DNA of 64,000 bases from G965202665 sp965243835 (GCA_965243835.1 OZ251578.1:2480001-2544000), one strand, 5' to 3'. Positions 8,591 to 17,386 are shown, counted from the first letter of the stretch. The notes: generated by a model not told the origin, from the letters alone. Translations and numbers: made by a program.

Positions 8591-8869
8591 ATGCACAAAG
8601 TATTTCGCATCAAATTCGACTCCGGCCTCAAATGGTTTGGCCATACCAGCGGCAGTATCGGCAAAGCCGCCGCGTCGATAGCCGCCGAGAGGGGCTTCTA
8701 CGGCCCCTACAAAGTGGAGCAGGTGAACGAATTCAACACTGCGGACAAGGCCGCCGCGGAGGTAAAGCGCACGTTACGACAAATAAGGATTCATAAGGAG
8801 CGTAATATCGAATATCGTCTCCTCGTTTGGGAAAAGCCCCCTCACTCCATACGCGCTTGGCGCGGCTAA
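8591..8869 (+). CDS. small basic hypothetical protein
   Basis: The 92-residue protein (MHKVFRIKFDSGLKWFG...) is basic and has a plausible ribosome site AGGAAGG 7 nt before its ATG. It contains KAAAEVKRTLRQIRIHKERN, likely one amphipathic helix, between short beta-like stretches. I do not recognise the family. It is alone between the AT-rich gap and the thiamine locus and could belong to the preceding accessory stretch. Confidence 0.55.
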   Translation: MHKVFRIKFDSGLKWFGHTSGSIGKAAASIAAERGFYGPYKVEQVNEFNTADKAAAEVKRTLRQIRIHKERNIEYRLLVWEKPPHSIRAWRG

Positions 8870-8993
8870 TCAACCGTAACGGAAGGTCGCCCGCCCTTCG
8901 GTTCGGTGCGTCTACCAAGGCAACTCACCCAACGCTACGGTCGCCTGGGCCGGAATTTGAATTGTGACGGGCGGGGCGGGGCGGGGGGCGCGC

Positions 8994-8999
8994 TATAAT
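8994..8999 (+). promoter_or_regulatory. -10 box of the thiamine operon
   Basis: A perfect TATAAT sits just upstream of the TPP riboswitch. Transcription would start at about 9006, right at the 5' edge of the aptamer. No clear -35 at 17 bp. Confidence 0.65.
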
Positions 9000-9005
9000 G
9001 GGGGG

Positions 9006-9100
9006 TAGCGAACACGGGAGCTCCGGTATGGGGCTGAGAGGGAGTTTCGGCTCCGACCGTTGGCACCTGATCCGGGTAATGCCGGCGCAGGGAGACGCCC
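9006..9100 (+). promoter_or_regulatory. TPP riboswitch (thi box)
   Basis: The conserved thi-box elements are present in order: GGCTGAGAGG at 9032-9041, CACCTGATCCGGGTAATGCC at about 9064-9083, and GCAGGGA at 9087-9093, closed by complementary flanks. The aptamer binds thiamine pyrophosphate and normally lowers expression. It lies about 50 nt before thiB, whose ribosome site AGGAGAG is at about 9140, consistent with control of the whole thiBPQ-thiD transcript at initiation of translation or by termination. Confidence 0.95.
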
Positions 9101-9150
9101 CCTCTCCTCTCCACCGCCTCCCGGAAGACAAGGGACATAGGAGAGAACCA

Positions 9151-10203
9151 ATGCGCAAAATCGTTCCCCCCGCCTTGGGGCTGATGTTGCTTATCGCCGC
9201 CTGCGGCGGGGCGGGGTCCGGCCCGGACGAAGGACCGCAGACCGTCCGGCTCATCACCCACGACTCGTTCTCGGTCAGCGACTCGGTCTGGGAGCGGTTT
9301 ACGGAGGAAACCGGCCACACCGTGCGACTGCTGGCCTCCGCCGACGCCGGTTCCATGGTCACGCAGGCCATCCTCAGCAAGGACAACCCGTTCGGCGATG
9401 TGATATTCGGGGTGGACAACACGTTCCTGGGCCGGGCCCTGGAAGAAGACCTGTTGGAGGAATACGTCTCCCCCTACCTGGTCAACGTGCCGGACTCCCT
9501 GAAACTGGACACCCGGGCCACCCCCATCGACTTCGGGGATGTGTGCCTCAACTACGACAAGGCCGGCTTGGCCGCCCGGGGTTTGTTCCCACCGCGGACC
9601 CTGCGCGACCTGACCCGCCCCGAATACCGGGGCCTGCTGACCGTGCAACATCCGGGGACTTCCTCCCCCGGCTTGGCCTTCCTGCTCTCCACCGTGGCCG
9701 CTTTCGGGGAGGACGGCCCCTACACCTGGCGGGATTTCTGGGCGGAGTTGGCGGACAACGACCTGCGGGTGACCTCCGGCTGGGAGCAGGCCTACTACGA
9801 ATCCTTCTCGGGCGGGTCGGGGGCGGGCGACCGGCCGCTGGTCGTCTCCTACGCCTCCTCGCCCCCCGCCGAAGTCATCTTCGCCGACCCCCGCCCGGAA
9901 ACGGCCCCCACCGGAGTGGTAGAAGCGGGTTGCTTCCGTCAGATCGAGTTCGCCGGGGTCGTCAAAGGCACCCCGGTTCCCAACGCCGCCCGCGCCCTGG
10001 TCGACTTCATGCTCGGCCTGACTTTCCAGGAGGACATCCCGCGCAACATGTTCGTGTTCCCCGCCCATGAGGGGGCGGCCCTCCCCCCGGAGTTCGTCGA
10101 GCACACCGTCATCCCCGCCGACCCGGCCCGGCTGGACCCGGAAAGTATCGACGCCAACCGCTCCCGGTGGATTGAAGAATGGACCGAGACGGTAACCGGC
10201 TGA
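9151..10203 (+). CDS. thiB: thiamine ABC transporter substrate-binding lipoprotein
   Basis: This 350-residue protein starts MRKIVPPALGLMLLIAACGG, a lipoprotein signal with lipobox IAAC, so it is anchored outside the membrane. The mature part is a periplasmic-binding-type protein of the ThiB family, with VRLITHDSFSVSDSVWERF at the N-terminus, NPFGDVIFGVDNTFL, and FPPRTLRDLTRPEYRG. It captures thiamine or a derivative for the downstream permease. The ATG is chosen because it follows the riboswitch and a GAGAG site; the same open frame extends upstream only through the riboswitch. Its end overlaps the start of thiP by 25 bp. Confidence 0.93.
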   Translation: MRKIVPPALGLMLLIAACGGAGSGPDEGPQTVRLITHDSFSVSDSVWERFTEETGHTVRLLASADAGSMVTQAILSKDNPFGDVIFGVDNTFLGRALEEDLLEEYVSPYLVNVPDSLKLDTRATPIDFGDVCLNYDKAGLAARGLFPPRTLRDLTRPEYRGLLTVQHPGTSSPGLAFLLSTVAAFGEDGPYTWRDFWAELADNDLRVTSGWEQAYYESFSGGSGAGDRPLVVSYASSPPAEVIFADPRPETAPTGVVEAGCFRQIEFAGVVKGTPVPNAARALVDFMLGLTFQEDIPRNMFVFPAHEGAALPPEFVEHTVIPADPARLDPESIDANRSRWIEEWTETVTG

Positions 10204-11813
10204 CCCTGCGCCCCGGGCCGCTCCTAGCGGCCGTCCCGTTGCTGTTCCTCGGGCTTTTTTTCCTGTATCCGCTTATCCGGATCCTCGTCCGCAGCCTCAC
10301 CCTGGACGGGGGTCTGGACCTGTCCCCGTTCCTGGAAATCGCGACCAAAGGGTCGTTGCGGCGGACGGCCTGGTTCACCCTGTGGCAGGCGGCGGCCTCC
10401 ACCCTGCTCACCCTGGCTTTCGCCCTGCCCGGGGCCTACGTCATCGCCCGCTACCGTTTCCCGGGCCGCAACCTCCTGCGGGCGGCGGTAACCGTCCCCT
10501 TCGTGCTGCCCACGGTGGTGGCGGGAACCGCCTTCCTGGCCCTGCTCGGTCCGGGCGGGCCGCTGGGGTTCGACCTGCGCGACACGGCCTGGGCCATCCT
10601 GGCCGCCCATGTCTTCTTCAACTACGCGGTGGTGGTGAGAATGGTGGGAACTTTCTGGGAAATGCTGGACCCCCGTTTGGAGGAGGCGGCCCGCGTCTTG
10701 GGGGCGGGCCGCCTGCGGGCTTTCCGCACGGCGACCCTGCCCCTGCTGGCCCCCTCCGTCTACGCCGCCGCCTCCATCATCTTCCTGTTCTCTTTCACTT
10801 CCTTCGGGGTAGTTTTGATCCTGGGCGGATTCGGCTACGCCACCCTGGAAGTGGTCATTTGGCAGGAGGCCGTAATCCAACTGGACCTGGCGGCGGCGGC
10901 CGCTTTGGCCGTCCTGCAACTGGCGGGAGTGGGGGCCGCCCTGGCCGCCTACGGCCGCTTCGCGCGCCGGCGCGCCCGCCGTCTGCGCCTGCTGCCGGGC
11001 GGAACGGCCCGCCCCCCCCGCGGAGCGGCCCAGAAACTGACGGTGGCCGTCGTCCTGGCCTCCATGGCCGCTTACCTGGGGGCCCCCATCGCAGTGTTGA
11101 TTTGGCGTTCCCTGCGCACCGGGGGCGGCGGCTGGGGCTGGGACAACTACCGGAACCTGGCCCGGGGGGGGACGAGGTTCGTGGAACCGCTGGCGGCGAT
11201 GGGCAACTCCCTGTGGTTCGCCGCCGTAGCCGCCGCGGGGGCCCTGCTGATCGGGTTGACGGCGTCGGTGGTCATCGCCCGCTTCCCGGGACGGCTCGGC
11301 CCCCGGCTGGACTCCCTGCTCATGCTCCCCCTGGGGGCGTCGGCGGTCACCATCGGCTTCGGTTTCCTGGTGGCCTTCGACCGGCCCGTCGACTTGCGCG
11401 CCTCCGCCTGGCTGATTCCCCTGGCCCATACGGTGGTGGCGGTCCCGTTCGTGATCCGGTCGGTGGTTCCCCCCCTGCGGGCGGTGCGGGCCGACCTGTG
11501 GGAGGCGGCGGCCACGCTGGGGGCCTCCCCCCGCCGGGTGTTCCGGGAAATCGACCTGCCCGTCATCAGGAAGGCGGCCCTGGTGGGAGCCGGATTTGCG
11601 TGCGCGGTGTCCCTGGGGGAGTTCGGGGCCACCGCCTTCCTGATCCGCCCCGACCGGCCCACCATCCCCACCGCCATTTTCCGCCTGCTGGGCCAGCCGG
11701 GGGCGGCCACCCTGGGGCAGGCCATGGCCCTGAGCGTGGTCCTGATGGTTCTCACCACCGCGGTGATAATGCTGATCGAAAGCCGCCGGACGGGAAATTT
11801 GGGAGACTTCTAG
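10179..11813 (+). CDS. thiP: thiamine ABC transporter permease, two-domain
   Basis: The 544-residue membrane protein has about twelve hydrophobic segments in two homologous halves, as in ThiP. Each half has a BPD-transport EAA-type loop that contacts the ATPase: LEEAARVLGAGRLRAFRTAT in the first and WEAAATLGASPRRVFREID in the second. The start at 10179 overlaps thiB by 25 bp. The gene ends directly before thiQ, with TAG followed by ATG. Family knowledge gives thiamine import across the cytoplasmic membrane. Confidence 0.92.
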   Translation: MDRDGNRLTLRPGPLLAAVPLLFLGLFFLYPLIRILVRSLTLDGGLDLSPFLEIATKGSLRRTAWFTLWQAAASTLLTLAFALPGAYVIARYRFPGRNLLRAAVTVPFVLPTVVAGTAFLALLGPGGPLGFDLRDTAWAILAAHVFFNYAVVVRMVGTFWEMLDPRLEEAARVLGAGRLRAFRTATLPLLAPSVYAAASIIFLFSFTSFGVVLILGGFGYATLEVVIWQEAVIQLDLAAAAALAVLQLAGVGAALAAYGRFARRRARRLRLLPGGTARPPRGAAQKLTVAVVLASMAAYLGAPIAVLIWRSLRTGGGGWGWDNYRNLARGGTRFVEPLAAMGNSLWFAAVAAAGALLIGLTASVVIARFPGRLGPRLDSLLMLPLGASAVTIGFGFLVAFDRPVDLRASAWLIPLAHTVVAVPFVIRSVVPPLRAVRADLWEAAATLGASPRRVFREIDLPVIRKAALVGAGFACAVSLGEFGATAFLIRPDRPTIPTAIFRLLGQPGAATLGQAMALSVVLMVLTTAVIMLIESRRTGNLGDF

Positions 11814-12857
11814 ATGCTGGAAATAGACCGGGTTACCCTCTCCTACGAAGACTCCGGGGCGCCCGCCTTGCGGAGCGTGAGCCTGACCGTGCGCACGGGG
11901 GAGATCGCAGCCCTGCTGGGGCCGTCCGGGTCGGGCAAGACCAGCCTGTTGCGGGTGGTGGCCGGTCTGGAACGCCCGCAGGCGGGGCGGGTGGCGCTGG
12001 ACGGACGGGACTTGACCGGGGTGGCCGTCCACCGGCGCCGCATCGGGATGATGTTCCAGGACTACGCCCTGTTTCCCCACTTGACCGTATTCGAAAATGC
12101 GGCTTTCGGACTGCGGATGGCGGGCCGGGATCGGGAAACCATCAACCGGCGGGTGCGGGAAGTTCTCTCCTGGGTGGAAATGGAAGATTTCGCCGACCGG
12201 GAAGTGGAGGGTCTGTCCGGGGGGGAGCGGCAACGGACGGCCCTGGCCCGGTCGCTGGCCCCGGAACCGTCCCTGCTGCTGCTGGACGAACCGGTGGGGG
12301 CCCTGGACCGGGCCCTGCGCTCCCGGCTGATCCCCGACCTGTCCGCCCTGTTGCGCCGGGTGGGGGTGTCGGCCGTCTACGTGACCCACGATCAGGACGA
12401 GGCCTTCGCCATCGCCGACCGGGTGGCCATCCTGGCCGCGGGCCGCATCCGGCAAACGGACGCCCCCCGCGCATTGTGGACGGCCCCCGCCGACCGGTTC
12501 GTGGCCCGCTTCCTGGGTTTGGACAACTTCATTCGCCTGACGGTGCGGGGCGGGCGGGCGACGGGCGACATCGGAACTTTCCCGGCGCGCCTGCCGGACG
12601 GGGAGCATACGGCGGTGATCCGCCCCGAGGGAATCCGCCTGGACCGGAACGGCCCCGTCGCCGGGACGGTGGAAACGGCCGTTTTCACCGCCGGGCGCAC
12701 CCGCCTGGGCCTAGCCTGCGCGGGACATCCCCTAACCTTTGAAACCGCGGAACCGCCGCCGGCCCCCGGAACCAAAGTGCGAATAACGATCGACCCCGCC
12801 GCCCTGCACATCTTGGCCGACGACCGGCCGCTCCCGGACGGAGACGATGGCCGATGA
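11814..12857 (+). CDS. thiQ: thiamine ABC transporter ATP-binding protein
   Basis: The 347-residue protein carries Walker A GPSGSGKTS at about residue 37, the Q-loop MMFQDYALFPH, the signature LSGGERQR, Walker B LLLLDEP and the H-loop YVTHDQDEA. Its C-terminal 100 residues form a TOBE-like regulatory domain, so it is longer than enterobacterial ThiQ (about 230) and resembles the FbpC/PotA type. It abuts thiP and overlaps the next gene by 4 bp. The assignment to thiamine comes from the riboswitch and the thiB/thiP neighbours. Confidence 0.9.
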   Translation: MLEIDRVTLSYEDSGAPALRSVSLTVRTGEIAALLGPSGSGKTSLLRVVAGLERPQAGRVALDGRDLTGVAVHRRRIGMMFQDYALFPHLTVFENAAFGLRMAGRDRETINRRVREVLSWVEMEDFADREVEGLSGGERQRTALARSLAPEPSLLLLDEPVGALDRALRSRLIPDLSALLRRVGVSAVYVTHDQDEAFAIADRVAILAAGRIRQTDAPRALWTAPADRFVARFLGLDNFIRLTVRGGRATGDIGTFPARLPDGEHTAVIRPEGIRLDRNGPVAGTVETAVFTAGRTRLGLACAGHPLTFETAEPPPAPGTKVRITIDPAALHILADDRPLPDGDDGR

Positions 12858-13672
12858 CCCTCTTTCATCGTTTCCGCCGCCGCCCCGGCCCGCCTGTCCG
12901 CGACGCCGGACCGCCCCCCTCCCCCAACGGGGCCTCTTCCTTTCATTTCTGGTGGGACATCGCGGAGCCTTTGGCCTGGATCGCGGCGGACCTGGAGGTT
13001 TCCGTCCCGCCCGGGACGGACAGCCTGGCTTTTTTCGCCCTGCAGGCTTCTTTCTGGTCCGCCGACCGTTGCGAGGGGGGAGCCCATGCCGGATTGCAAT
13101 GGCATCCCGACTACCCGGGAGGGCGGGCGGTCAACTGGGGCGGATACGACCGGGACGGGGCCCTGCTCCCCGGATCCGATTCGGAGCTGCCGTCGGCCTT
13201 GGGCAACCCCAATACCCGCAATTTCCCCTGGAAGACGGAGCGTCGCTACCGGTTGACCATCGGCCCCCGCCTGGTCCGCCCCGGCCATACCGCCTGGCCG
13301 GCCCGCATTCGAGACTTGGACGCGGAGCGGGAGATAGTCATTCGGGAACTGTTCTGCCCCGGCGACCGCCTGCGGGACCCCGTAGTGTGGGCCGAGCTGT
13401 TCGGCGACTGCGACGCCCCGGGCGCAACCGCCCGCTGGACCCGGCCCCGGGCCGCAACCCTGGACGGCCGGTTGCTCCCGGTGACGGGCGGGAGGGTCTC
13501 CTATCAGTCCTACGAGGGCGGCGGATGCTCCAACACCGACGTCTCCATCCGGGAGGGAGCGGTGGTGCAGCAATCCAACTGCGACCGCCGCACCCCCCAC
13601 CAGGCGTTTCTGGCCTGGGAAGACACCGCCCGGGAAGACACCGCCCGGGAAGACAACGGCCCGGGGGAATAA
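12854..13672 (+). CDS. unknown protein inside the thiamine operon
   Basis: This 272-residue protein starts within an ATGA overlap with thiQ and ends in a TAATG overlap with thiD, so it is translated with them and is under the TPP riboswitch. It lacks a signal peptide and membrane segments and looks beta-rich. Distinctive segments are GGAHAGLQWHPDYPGG, AVNWGGYDRDG, NTRNFPWKTERRYRLTIG and VSYQSYEGGGCSNTDV. These suggest a lectin-like or carbohydrate-type beta sandwich, but I cannot assign a family with confidence. The C-terminus carries a short DTARE repeat. A part in thiamine salvage or uptake is suggested only by position. Confidence 0.7.
   Translation: MTLFHRFRRRPGPPVRDAGPPPSPNGASSFHFWWDIAEPLAWIAADLEVSVPPGTDSLAFFALQASFWSADRCEGGAHAGLQWHPDYPGGRAVNWGGYDRDGALLPGSDSELPSALGNPNTRNFPWKTERRYRLTIGPRLVRPGHTAWPARIRDLDAEREIVIRELFCPGDRLRDPVVWAELFGDCDAPGATARWTRPRAATLDGRLLPVTGGRVSYQSYEGGGCSNTDVSIREGAVVQQSNCDRRTPHQAFLAWEDTAREDTAREDNGPGE
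13619..13655 (+). repeat. 15-bp tandem repeat in the 3' end of the unknown thi gene
   Basis: The unit GGAAGACACCGCCCG occurs twice and then partly a third time, encoding DTARE-DTARE-D at the end of the protein. Such a repeat can change copy number without shifting the frame. Confidence 0.75.
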
Positions 13673-14472
13673 TGGCCGGCCCCGCCCCTCCTCCGATTGT
13701 CCTGACCATGGGCGGCAGCGACTCGGGGGCGGGGGCGGGCGTCCAGGCCGACCTGAAAACCCTGTCCGCCCACCGTTGCTTCGCGGTGACCGTCGTCACC
13801 GCGGTCACCGCCCAGAACACCCTGGGGGTGGAAGCGGTCCGGCCGGTGGAGGCGGAAATGGTGGAGGCGCAACTGGAGGCCCTGTTGTCCGACCTGCCCC
13901 CGCAAGCGGCGAAAACCGGTTTCCTGGGCCGGGCGGAAATAATAGAAATGGCGGCCGCGGCCGCCCCCCGCCTCCCCCGCCTGGTGGCGGACCCGGTTTT
14001 GGCGGACCGCGCCGGACGGCCCATCGCGGAGCAATCGGCGGCGGAGGCCTATCTGAAACATCTGATGCCGGCGGCCGTCCTGTCCACCCCCAATCACCGG
14101 GAGGCGGCCCTGCTGACCGGCCGGCCGGTGACCGACCTGGAGGAGCAAAAGCGGGCGGCGCGGGACTTGGCGCAAACGACCGGGGTTCCGGTACTGGTAA
14201 CCGGAGGCAAACTGAGGGGCCCCCGGCCGGTGGATGTGCTGTCCGACGGGCAAACGGTGCGGGAAATAGCCGGGCGGTGGGTGCGCAGCCGCAACGTGCA
14301 CGGCTCCGGCGACGCCCTGTCCGCCTCCATCGCCGCCCGGCTGGCCGCAGGCGCCGGCCTGGAAGCGGCCGTCGCCGAAGCCAAAGCCTGGGTGAGCCGG
14401 GCCATCGCCGGGGCCGCCCCCTGGCGCCTGGGCGGGGGGGAAGGCCCGCTGGATCCGTTCGGCTGGGGCTGA
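13672..14472 (+). CDS. thiD: hydroxymethylpyrimidine (phosphate) kinase ThiD
   Basis: ThiD phosphorylates hydroxymethylpyrimidine and its monophosphate for thiamine synthesis. The 266-residue protein shows the ribokinase-family features MGGSDSGAGAGVQADLKT near the N-terminus, VTAVTAQNTLGV, VADPVL, TPNHREAALLTG and the catalytic GSGD motif (NVHGSGDALSA). It is the last gene of the riboswitch-controlled operon and starts within TAATG. With the transporter it suggests salvage of pyrimidine precursors as well as thiamine; no thiC, thiE or thiG is present here. Confidence 0.93.
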   Translation: MAGPAPPPIVLTMGGSDSGAGAGVQADLKTLSAHRCFAVTVVTAVTAQNTLGVEAVRPVEAEMVEAQLEALLSDLPPQAAKTGFLGRAEIIEMAAAAAPRLPRLVADPVLADRAGRPIAEQSAAEAYLKHLMPAAVLSTPNHREAALLTGRPVTDLEEQKRAARDLAQTTGVPVLVTGGKLRGPRPVDVLSDGQTVREIAGRWVRSRNVHGSGDALSASIAARLAAGAGLEAAVAEAKAWVSRAIAGAAPWRLGGGEGPLDPFGWG

Positions 14473-14479
14473 CCGAACC

Positions 14480-15448
14480 TTACGTTCCCGCTCCGGCGCG
14501 GGAGGGACGGACTTCCCGGCCGGGTCGTTCGGGTGCGGCATCCCGGATCTGCGACGGGAAACCGGGGGCGCGCAAGTCGGTGGCGCACTCCTCCTCCAGC
14601 AGGCGCACTATCCCCGGGGACCAGGCGCGGGGGCCGTAACGTTCCATCCCCCGGCGGAAAATGTCCAAAGCCAACGGCGCCACCTCGGCGGGAACGCCAT
14701 GTTCCTCCGCCAAGGCGCAGAACAGGGACATGTCCTTCACCACCAGGTCCATGGTGAAATTGATGTCGTAGCTGCCGTTCAAAATCACCTGCGACTCGGT
14801 TTCGTGCACAAAGGAGTTGCCGGAACTGATGCGGATCGCCTCGTAGGCGATGTTCAAGTCCGCTCCGGCCCGCTTGGCGGCCATCAACGCCTCCCCCAGG
14901 GCCACCAGATGCACCGACGCCAAATAGTTGGTAACCACCTTCAGGACCGACGCCGAACCCAGCTCCCCCACATGCAGGATGTTGCGTCCCATAGCCGACA
15001 AGGCCGGGAAGGCCCGCTCAAAATCGGGGCGGTTGCCGCCCACGAAAATGGAAATGTTGCCGGTGGCGGCCCGGTGGCAGCCTCCCGACACCGGCCCGTC
15101 CAGGGGGCGTCCCCCCGCCACCCGCACCGCCTGCCCCAAACGGCGCACTTCCCCGGCGTCGGTGGTGCTCATCTCCAGCCAAATCCGGCCTTCCCCCAGA
15201 GCGGCCGCCGCCCCCTGCGGCCCCTCCATCACTTCCCGGACCGCCGCCGGAGAGGGCAGGCAGGTGATGACCAGTTCGCTGCGTTCCGCCAGGTCCCCGG
15301 GGCTGTCCGACCATTCCGCCCCCGCCGCCAGAAGCGGGCGGGCCGCCTCCTGATCCAGGTCCCGCACCACCAGGGAATGGCCGTTGCGCAACAGGCTGGC
15401 CGACAACTTTCCGCCCACGTTCCCCAAACCGATGAAACCGACCCGCAT
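14480..15448 (-). CDS. NAD(P)-dependent beta-hydroxyacid dehydrogenase (3-hydroxyisobutyrate dehydrogenase-like)
   Basis: The 322-residue protein opens with the dinucleotide-binding GFIGLGNVGG and has the substrate loop DGPVSGGCHRAATGN and the helix around the catalytic lysine, GSASVLKVVTNYLA. This fold covers 3-hydroxyisobutyrate, tartronate semialdehyde and related dehydrogenases, and substrate cannot be read from the motifs. A C-terminal tail of about 30 residues is Arg- and Pro-rich. It is followed on the same strand by the RraA-like gene (upstream in transcription, 48 bp apart), and both may serve breakdown of a small hydroxy or keto acid. Confidence 0.88.
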   Translation of the reverse strand: MRVGFIGLGNVGGKLSASLLRNGHSLVVRDLDQEAARPLLAAGAEWSDSPGDLAERSELVITCLPSPAAVREVMEGPQGAAAALGEGRIWLEMSTTDAGEVRRLGQAVRVAGGRPLDGPVSGGCHRAATGNISIFVGGNRPDFERAFPALSAMGRNILHVGELGSASVLKVVTNYLASVHLVALGEALMAAKRAGADLNIAYEAIRISSGNSFVHETESQVILNGSYDINFTMDLVVKDMSLFCALAEEHGVPAEVAPLALDIFRRGMERYGPRAWSPGIVRLLEEECATDLRAPGFPSQIRDAAPERPGREVRPSRAGAGT

Positions 15449-15496
15449 CGTCTCTCCCTCCCTGATTGGCCTAACCCGGAGTTTTCCCTCCCGCCC

Positions 15497-16147
15497 TCAC
15501 AGGATTCCGTGGCGGGCGAATACTTCCCCGATGTCGTCCCCCCGCAAAATCTCGTCCCGCACCCGGCTCTCCCCCGCGTCCTTGGCCTCCGCCGCCTCCA
15601 CGGTCGCCGCAACCAAATCCCGGGGGATGACCACCGCCCCCATCACGTCGCCCACTATCCAGTCCCCCGGGTTGACCAGGGCCGCCCCGCACCGCACCGG
15701 TCGGCCATGCTCCACCACCTCTTGGCGGCCGGAGGAGTCCAAGGGGGAAAACCCCCGGGAGAAAACCGGAAAGCCCATCTCCAGGATTTGCTCCACATCC
15801 CGGACGGCCCCGTCCATCACCGCCCCCGTCGCCCCCCGCACCCGGGCCGCGGCCGACAGCAACTCCCCCCACATGGCCGATATCCGATCCCCGCACCGCA
15901 TCACCACCACCGCCCCCGGCGTAATGTCCCGGAACGCGGCCAGCAGATGGGAATAGGGGTCGGCGGCGGGCCGCTCCATCGGCTCGCACCGCATGGTGAA
16001 CGCCGGACCGGCCACCCGCTGGCCGCTTTCCATGGGGCGGATATCCACTCCCAGAGCCGAATCCCGAAACCCCAGCCCGTCCAACACATCGCACAGCAAC
16101 GCGGTGTGCAATCGTCCCAACCGCCCCGCCCAGTCCTCCCCGCTCAT
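15497..16147 (-). CDS. RraA-like protein (possible HMG/CHA aldolase or oxaloacetate decarboxylase)
   Basis: This 216-residue protein belongs to the RraA family, trimeric proteins that include class II pyruvate aldolases acting on hydroxymethylglutarate-type acids. Features are ALLCDVLDGLGF, GPAFTM, WGELLSAAARVRGATGAVMDGAVRD with the metal and substrate residues, and NPGDWIVGDVMGAVVIP. A strong GGAGGAGG ribosome site precedes the ATG. Next to a beta-hydroxyacid dehydrogenase, an aldolase role is more likely than RNase E inhibition, which is inference. Confidence 0.85.
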   Translation of the reverse strand: MSGEDWAGRLGRLHTALLCDVLDGLGFRDSALGVDIRPMESGQRVAGPAFTMRCEPMERPAADPYSHLLAAFRDITPGAVVVMRCGDRISAMWGELLSAAARVRGATGAVMDGAVRDVEQILEMGFPVFSRGFSPLDSSGRQEVVEHGRPVRCGAALVNPGDWIVGDVMGAVVIPRDLVAATVEAAEAKDAGESRVRDEILRGDDIGEVFARHGIL

Positions 16148-16237
16148 CCGAAACCTCCTCCTTCGCCGAATCCGGCCCGCGTTGCCCTGGCGGACAATAA
16201 CACATTAGCAAGTTCTCACCCGGTCGGCATTACGCAG

Positions 16238-16243
16238 TATAAT
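16238..16243 (+). promoter_or_regulatory. -10 box of a leaderless promoter for the first Fic gene
   Basis: TATAAT ends 7 nt before the ATG at 16251, and there is no ribosome-binding sequence between them. Confidence 0.55.
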
Positions 16244-16250
16244 ATTATTT

Positions 16251-17069
16251 ATGACAATTCAAAACGGGTTATCATCTCCCAACTTGGTCAATGCCCCGGC
16301 TGGCCGCGGCGGGTGGCCCGGCCCGTCGGAAGCGCCCGATGTCTGGCGGGAAATCCTAATCGAGGAAACGCATCACTCCACCGCTTTGGAAGGCAACTCC
16401 CTGTCCCCCGCGCAAGTCGCGCAACTGCTCGCCGGCCGCGCCGCCGCGGAAGGCGAACCGCCGGGCGACTGTAGGGAAGTCGCCGGTTACGCCCGGGCCG
16501 CCCAATGGGTGCACGCCCAAATCGCCGGCGCGCGCCGGGATGAACCAATCGGCCCGCTCTTGTCCCTGTATGAGGTCCGAACCATCCATCACTGGGTTCT
16601 GGAACCGGTTTGGGCGGTCGCCCCCCATTACGCCGCCACCGATCAGGAACGACCCGGCTCCTATCGCCAACACGAAATCCGGCATTTTCCCGGCGGGATG
16701 AAACCCGTCACCTGGCCGCTGATACCGGCCGAAATGGACGCCTGGATCGCGAATGTCAACCGCCTGCCGGCAAACCCCGCGGCCCTGCTGGAGCAACTGG
16801 CGGCGGCGCATTGCCGTTTTGAGCAGATCCATCCTTTCCTGGACGGCAACGGACGCACCGGACGACTCCTGCTCAACCTGGTTCTGGTGCGGCTCGGTTA
16901 CCCGCCGACCGTCATTCGGGTAGAGGAGCGCGAGCAATACCTCCGGGCTCTCCAAAACGCCGACCGCGGCCGACCGGAACTGCTGGTCCGGCTTATCAAC
17001 CGGGGGTTGCTCGCCAACCAAACCCGCTTGCTGACGCCGGCGGATTCCCGAAAGAGTTTTGTGCAATAA
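16251..17069 (+). CDS. Fic-domain protein (AMPylase-type)
   Basis: The 272-residue protein contains the Fic core motif HPFLDGNGRTGR at about residues 197-208 with catalytic His, and a preceding beta-hairpin flap. It also carries an N-terminal inhibitory helix motif STALEGN at about residues 42-48, matching [S/T]xxxE[G/N], which places it among self-inhibited (class II) Fic proteins. Such enzymes transfer AMP from ATP to a protein hydroxyl. The last residues KSFVQ fall inside a repeat found again 240 bp downstream, so the C-terminus may have been altered by duplication. Function as a toxin or regulator is not shown by the sequence. Confidence 0.9.
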   Translation: MTIQNGLSSPNLVNAPAGRGGWPGPSEAPDVWREILIEETHHSTALEGNSLSPAQVAQLLAGRAAAEGEPPGDCREVAGYARAAQWVHAQIAGARRDEPIGPLLSLYEVRTIHHWVLEPVWAVAPHYAATDQERPGSYRQHEIRHFPGGMKPVTWPLIPAEMDAWIANVNRLPANPAALLEQLAAAHCRFEQIHPFLDGNGRTGRLLLNLVLVRLGYPPTVIRVEEREQYLRALQNADRGRPELLVRLINRGLLANQTRLLTPADSRKSFVQ

Positions 17070-17386
17070 AATTCCCCAAACTAAACAAAAACAGGACACA
17101 CCCCGCCAGCCCCCCCGGACCAGGGCCCGACCGAGGGTCAAGCGACGGAACCGCCCGCCGCCCAAAAAAATGGCGAAACCGGGCAACCAACCGGGACTTC
17201 CTCGAACGCGACCGCCCAAGCGCCGAGAAATGCCAAGCAAACCGATACTGCCGAAAACCGGAAACCCGGGGACGACCAAAAACGCCCGAAAGAGTTTTGT
17301 GCAATAAAATTCGCCAAACTAAACAAATCCCGCATAACCCCGCCAGCCCCGCCGGACCGGGGCCGGGTCGGGGGTCAGGCGATGGA
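17047..17386. repeat. imperfect direct repeat of about 100 bp between Fic and SDR genes
   Basis: Positions 17047-17089 and 17285-17327 match over 43 bp with one mismatch, and weaker similarity continues to about 17146 and 17386. The left copy contains the end of the Fic gene; the right copy runs into the 3' end of the SDR gene. The 195 bases between them hold no recognised gene. This looks like a local duplication of the SDR 3' flank that has since diverged. Confidence 0.7.

Noticed and set aside
10224..12608. Long minus-strand frame of 794 codons across thiP and thiQ
   Set aside because: It is the complement of well-supported transporter genes and has the Gln/Gly/His composition typical of antisense shadows in GC-rich DNA.
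17059..17307. Open frame continuing from the Fic gene through the repeat region
   Set aside because: Composition is Pro/Arg/Lys low complexity, it has no ribosome site and ends in the repeated KSFVQ piece, so it is a by-product of the duplication.
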